From positions 2,840,144 through 2,904,143 of the forward strand of contig LNGK01000002.1 of NCBI GenBank assembly GCA_001510575.1: a stretch of 64,000 bases of DNA, read 5' to 3'. The first letter of the stretch is position 1. The number at the start of each line of letters is the position of its first letter. This stretch comes from Knoxdaviesia capensis (lineage: Eukaryota; Ascomycota; Sordariomycetes; Microascales; Gondwanamycetaceae). The notes under the pieces are model-generated. The model was given only the letters and a program-made list of their open reading frames with translations. It did no database searches and was not told the DNA's origin. Shown piece after piece: positions 59,368 to 64,000 of this stretch. A program made the position numbers and the translations under genes.

Positions 59368-60761
59368 ACGAGTATGACTTTAAGGCCTGCGGGAACTCTT
59401 TTCCTTTTTCTTCTTCTGAAAATCTCATCAGATGAAAAGCCTTTGCCGTTTATTGTTTCTTGCTGCTAATATCTGGCATATCTGGGGGTTCGTCTCTTTT
59501 CTTGTTTGCTGCTGTGGATGAATAGGTTGGTCTACTTGATTGATCCATGCCGTTCGTTGCCTATGAATCGCCCTTCAGTCCCCCCCGTTCCCCCTTGGCG
59601 CTCTGAACCCTCTCAAAAACCCCCGTCCTTCGCTCGGTCCCCGAATTTGGTTTGCTTCGAAATCGATCTCGACAATTACCTCCTGAACCCTCGAGAGCGG
59701 ACGGATGCTTCAGATTCCGACACATTCTTCTCGGCCTCTCGTCCTCTCCTCTCTTCTTCCTGTCGTTTCCCCCGTGTCTGCTGCTCGGTTTCGATTCTGA
59801 CATCCCCAATTCTTCAATCTCCCTAAAACGGAATCCAATCTGTGGTGTGTGCTGTAATGTTTTTCTTTTTTAATATGGATAATGGGCTGGGCTTGTCGGG
59901 ATGATTTGTCTTTTTTGGTTGGGGTTTTTTGGTGTGCATTTCGATACCATGTGGAATTTTATTTCCGCGGTTCTGGCTTCGATGAAGCCGCCGCTAATCT
60001 CTTGTACTTGGTCGTTTTTGCTACGACGTTCGCGATACCCTCCTCTCTTTTGGATTTGGCCCTTCCCCCAAATGTAATACTCTAGTTTGAATTTAACCAG
60101 TTTGATCTGTACACACACGCCTGTCCTCTTCTTCTTTGTGTCTGAGCTGCCATGTAATATGTAACGAAATTTGTACCCACAATGCCGTCTGAGCGAACAC
60201 TGACTTGACCTGATCACGATACAGTAACCGGTCCCTATGTCGATATAAAAGATACCAATCCGATCATATAAATCAAAAAATTCACTGTAAGTACATGAAA
60301 ATAGCACACGACATTTGGAGAGAAATCGGCACCGAGGAAGACTTTTTAACAAGAGAACACCAAAAAAAACCAAGTTGGCTTTTGGGGGGGTTATGTACAT
60401 TTTTACACACACGAAGCGACAGAAACAGACAAAAGGACTCGAACTATAAACGCCTGCCATATGAGAGAGAAACAACGAGAGAAACACGCGACGGAACAGG
60501 GGAAACAAGACGAAGTGGTGAGAGAGAACAAGACGAGAGAGAAAAAGAGACGTTGGAAACGGGATGAAGGAATAAAACGCAAAACGACCATGAGATAATG
60601 AACCCTTCCCTCCCCCCGAACGGAAAAAAAAAAGACGAAAACGAAAACGAAGACCGCGGTTTCCCAAGATGAAAAGAGAACAAAAGAAACAACCGGAAGA
60701 AACGAGAAGAAACAAGAAAAGAAGAGAGCGGGAAACGAGAGCAGCAATGCTCTGTTTGATT
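59368..60761. other. Intergenic region between convergent stomatin and nop58 genes
   Basis: About 1.4 kb holding the two 3' ends. It contains no gene I can support. The right part (60420-60760) is purine-rich on the + strand and gives Arg/Lys/Glu-rich open frames. No RNA gene is recognised. Confidence 0.6.
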
Positions 60762-63076
60762 TTACTGCTTCGACTTCTTCTTCTTGTGCTTCTTCTCCGC
60801 TGCGTCCTCCTCGCGCTTCCGCTTGGAGTTACTCGCGGCCGCGGCGGGAGTAGGCGGCGCCGGCTTGGTCTCCTCCTCGTCATCGTCGTCCTCCTCATCA
60901 TCCTCGTCCGACTCGGCGGCGGCGGCGGCGGCGGCCTTCTTGCTGCTACCGCCCTTCTTCTTCTCCTCGGCCTTCTTGAGCTTCTTCAGCTCCTTCTTGC
61001 TGAACACGCGCGGCGAGCCGTCGGCCGCGATCTGCACGTCGCCGCGCTCGAACTTGCGCTTGAACTTGCTGACGCTGATGCCGGCCTGCGCGGCCAGGCG
61101 CTCAAAGTCCGGCTCGGCGGCGGCCGGGGTGGCGGCGGCGGCGGTGTCTTTCCGCTTGGACTTCTTGGCCGACACCGGCGGCGGCGTGGCCATCTCCTCG
61201 TCCGCGTCGCCAGCCTCGCCCATGCGGGTGTCCTCGACCTCCTCGATCAGCGGCTTCTTGGTCTTCTTGTTGCTGCCGCTGCCGTTCGCGGCGACGCCGT
61301 CGGCGTCCTTGTTGTAGGCCTTGGGGTCCTTGACGGCGAACTCGCCGGGCTGCAGGACCTGGCCGTCGGGGCCGACAGCCACGCCCTTGGCCAGCAGCGG
61401 CTTGCCCTCGAGGCTGCGCAGCTTGTTCTCGAGCTTGGTGCGCAGGGTGAGGCCGAAGAAGGCGCGCTCGTCGTCGTCGAGCTCGTACGCCTCGTCCTCG
61501 TCGATGACCTCCTCGCCGTCCTCGTTGAGCTTGGTGGTCTTCATGGCGTCGACGCGCAGGCCGAGCGCCGTCTTGGTGGCCAGCATGCGGGCAATCTTGC
61601 CCTTGTTCTTGACGGACGCCTGGCCGACAAGCGACGAGTTGTATAGGATGCCGTACTTGGGCGTGTTGTGCTTGGTCTTCAGCGCGCGGAAGAGCGCCTT
61701 CTCCGAGCCGAGAATCTGGATCGTCGAGGCCGCCGACTTGGACAGGTTCAGCAGCGAGCCAGTGTGGGCGATCAGCTTCGCGCCGACGAGGTAGCCGACC
61801 AGCGCCGTCAGGTTGGGGGCGATGGCGCGCATGCGGTTCTCCAGGTACGTCGCTAGTTGGATACGGTGCTCCGAGTAGTTAATGACTTGTCTCGCCAGAA
61901 GCTTGATGTCTGGAGAGCAGAAAGAAAAAGAAATACTGGTTAGTGACTGCTGCACAAGAAAAAAAAAACTAAACGAACGTCTAAGTACTCACTCTCCATA
62001 TCCTCCTCCTCAACATCGGTTCCCATAGACACCTCAGCAGCAGCCTTAACGGCCTCAGCAATCGGCTCAGGAAGCACCTCGGTCAGATCGGCCTCGGCGT
62101 ATGTGTCGCGGGTGCCGGTGGCCAGGATGACGCGGGCAAAGGCCACGTTGTCGGAGATGTGGCGGTTGAGCTCGGGGAAATGCCAGCCGTACCACTCCTT
62201 GGTGCGCATGGCCATAACGTTGAGGGCCTGGTCGAGGTCCTCGAGGTGCTTGATGGCGTGGATAACCATCGAGTCGACCTTGTCCTCGGTAAACTTGAGC
62301 TTGTAACGGTCGATCGAGTGGCTGAGACCGAGGGCCACGCGCTCGAAGGTGGCGGCGGTCTCGGGCATCAGCGCGTCCATGTGCTCGCGGATGGCACGGA
62401 AGATCTCCTCGACGGCCTTGCCGGCGGACGAGTCAGAGGCCACCTGAATGTCGAGCTTCTCGTAGCCGGGCAGCTCCTTGAGGCGCTGGCCGAGCGCCTT
62501 GTCGGCGAGGGCCAGCGAGGCGTTCTTCTCGGCCTTGACTTCGTCAAGGAACTGGGCCAGCAGCGCCGGCACTTTGACGTTGCGCGACGACAGCGACGCG
62601 GCCTCTTCGAGGGCCATGGCGGTGCTCTCGTACTTCTTGAAGTCCTTCAGCTTGAACCTGTAGATGGGAGAACATGATTGCACCGGTTATTAGTCGTCTC
62701 GTTGCCACTCCCACGGCCTCTTGCTAACGTTGTCTCATCCCACCTCCCCCCCTCTCGCTTCCACTCCCAACACCCAATTGGCCGGCTTCCTTCGATGTTT
62801 GAGCAGAACATACATTTCGGTAACGGCCTCGACAGTGGCCAACTTCGCAGAGATATCATCACGTTGGTGAAGCTTTTTGTCGGCAGACTTGAACAAGCCG
62901 TAGCTAGAAGCACGAGAGCAAACAACAGTCAGTACAAGAGATCTCCAAAGCCTACTACCACAACTAGATCCAGGTCGAATCCAAATCATAGTGGAAAGGC
63001 TAATTGAGACTGAGCAATAAAGAGGAACATGGAATACATACCCTGCCGGCGTCTCAGAGAGAACGTAGAGAGGCAT
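60762..63076 (-). CDS. nop58: Nucleolar box C/D snoRNP core protein Nop58
   Basis: Minus-strand exons 63076-63042, 62903-62814, 62657-61993 and 61909-60762 keep phase and give 645 residues. Nop58 is a core subunit of box C/D snoRNPs that guide 2'-O-methylation and cleavage of pre-rRNA in the nucleolus. The N-terminal NOP5NT domain starts MPLYVLSETPAGYGLFK. A coiled-coil/NOSIC region contains LGLSHSIDRYKLKFTEDKVD (about residues 150-215). The Nop domain holds the RNA-binding signature VGAKLIAHTGSLLNLSKSAA (305-324) and the ALKTKHNTPKYG block. The C-terminal tail alternates Lys-rich and Asp/Glu-rich segments and ends KKHKKKKSKQ, the KKE/D tail typical of Nop58. This tail and the family-specific N-terminus distinguish it from the paralogue Nop56. 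The gene is divergent from vma6. Confidence 0.96.
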
Positions 63077-63739
63077 TGTGACGATTGCCCTCAATACGGA
63101 GAAAAGTTAGTGAGAAGCTTTTTTCGGGAGGCCTGGAGGGACTAGGACAAAAAGCTAAGGGAAAGAGGATGAATGAGGGAGAAAGAAAATTATGAAGGGA
63201 TTCAAAAAGAGACACAAATATTATAGGAGGGGAAAGAAACAGAAGAACATCTGGTCAAGTCTAAACACAACAATCTTTTCTGTTCTCTCATCAAAACTTT
63301 TTCTTGCACTTCTTCTTGATGGGCCATAAATTTTCTGGCATTGAAAAAAAATAAAAAAATCTGGTAGCCAAAATTTTCAGTGGCTTGCCCATTGGATTCT
63401 AGCCCCACTGTTTCCATATCTTGCCTCCGATAAGCCCAGCCACATTCGTTCAGCCACAGTCTGCACAGTCAGCAGACACCGTGTGGCCCACACTGTGTGA
63501 TCTGTGCGGGCAAGCCCACCAAATATGACACAGTACAGCACAGTCCGATATCGACCCTGCTCAAGCTTTGGGGTTTTGGGAGCCGCAAAAGCTCTTGAAT
63601 TCGCTCAAACTTGGAGCAGAGAGAGAAAAAAAAACAGCTCTTCGCGCATATTCAAGATCAAGTTCCCGAGCGTCTCTTGATTTCGTTGATTTATTCCGTC
63701 TTCTTCTAGTTACAATCATCATATTCATTTCTGCTCACC
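63077..63739. promoter_or_regulatory. Divergent promoter region between nop58 and vma6
   Basis: 663 nt serve both genes. An imperfect 11-bp inverted repeat (ACACCGTGTGG / CCACACTGTGT, one-base spacer) lies at 63476-63498 among several CACAGT/ACTGTG words (63452-63545). No canonical factor site is recognised with certainty. Confidence 0.55.
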
Positions 63740-63961
63740 ATGGAAGGCCTCTTCTTCAACGTCGACAATGGGTAAATTCTCTCTTCTTCCCGGATTTGCT
63801 CTATCTAATCCCGCTGCCTGGAAGTGGCACTGCGACTTCACTGTGAAGCAAGCTCACGGACCTGGACTGACTGTGTATATCTTGCCTTTGCTCTCTCGAA
63901 TAGATACCTAGAGGGCATCATCCGCGGCTACCGCAACAGCCTTCTTACCGGCGTCAACTAC
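63740..63961 (+). CDS. vma6: V-type ATPase V0 subunit d (Vma6), first two exons; continues beyond right edge
   Basis: Exon 1 (63740-63771) encodes MEGLFFNVDNG and exon 2 (63904-63961) continues GYLEGIIRGYRNSLLTGVNY, ending at a GTATGT donor. The junction splits the Gly codon as GG|A. This N-terminus is characteristic of the V-ATPase d subunit, the cap that links the membrane c-ring to the central stalk of the vacuolar proton pump. Only 30 residues are visible; the remaining roughly 330 of the usual length lie outside. The 132-nt intron has TAG at its 3' end. Confidence rests on the high conservation of this short start. Confidence 0.88.
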
Positions 63962-64000
63962 GTATGTTGTTCCGAGCTTCGCTGGCGTTCCCCTCTCGAT

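Overview
The window is nuclear DNA of a filamentous ascomycete, most probably Eurotiales (Aspergillus/Penicillium relatives). The evidence is short phase-consistent introns with GTAAGT/GTATGT donors and CTAAC-type branch sites, pyrimidine-rich leaders, codon bias in highly expressed genes, and the protein types (Pma1-type H+-ATPase, bZIP-DUF3425 regulator, Cys-rich stomatin). There is no operon, IS element, CRISPR array or recognisable transposon. Genus and species cannot be fixed from sequence alone.

Layout, left to right. 66-2011 (-): an Nrd1/Seb1-type CID protein running off the left edge. 5297-7202 (+): mitochondrial citrate synthase. 10557-12245 (+): Yhm2-type mitochondrial citrate carrier, the next recognisable gene downstream. 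12246-36716: about 24.5 kb with no gene I can support, full of microsatellites, homopolymer tracts and TACTGTAC-type palindromes. 36717-40893 (+): plasma-membrane H+-ATPase with nine exons, one of them 6 nt. 42852-44933 (+): DCAF4-like WD-repeat protein. 46074-48432 (-): bZIP + DUF3425 transcription factor. 52124-52307 (+): an unrecognised coding exon. 53510-55124 (+): APC/C subunit Apc10. 58267-59367 (+): stomatin. 60762-63076 (-): Nop58. 63740 onward (+): first exons of V-ATPase subunit d, cut by the right edge.

Functional themes are growth and energy housekeeping: citrate formation and its exchange across the inner membrane (citA, yhm2), proton pumping at plasma membrane and vacuole (pmaA, vma6), snoRNP assembly (nop58), RNA 3'-end formation (nrd1/seb1) and ubiquitin-ligase components (apc10, DCAF4-like). 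Nothing forms a secondary-metabolite or defence cluster. The points most worth a second look are the 24.5-kb gene desert, a stretch of about 1.4 kb without any ATG upstream of pmaA, the pmaA 6-nt microexon, the citA-yhm2 adjacency, and a dispersed TACTGTAC palindrome family confined to non-coding DNA. Two assembly gaps (10895-10910, 48050-48082) lie inside introns next to C homopolymers.
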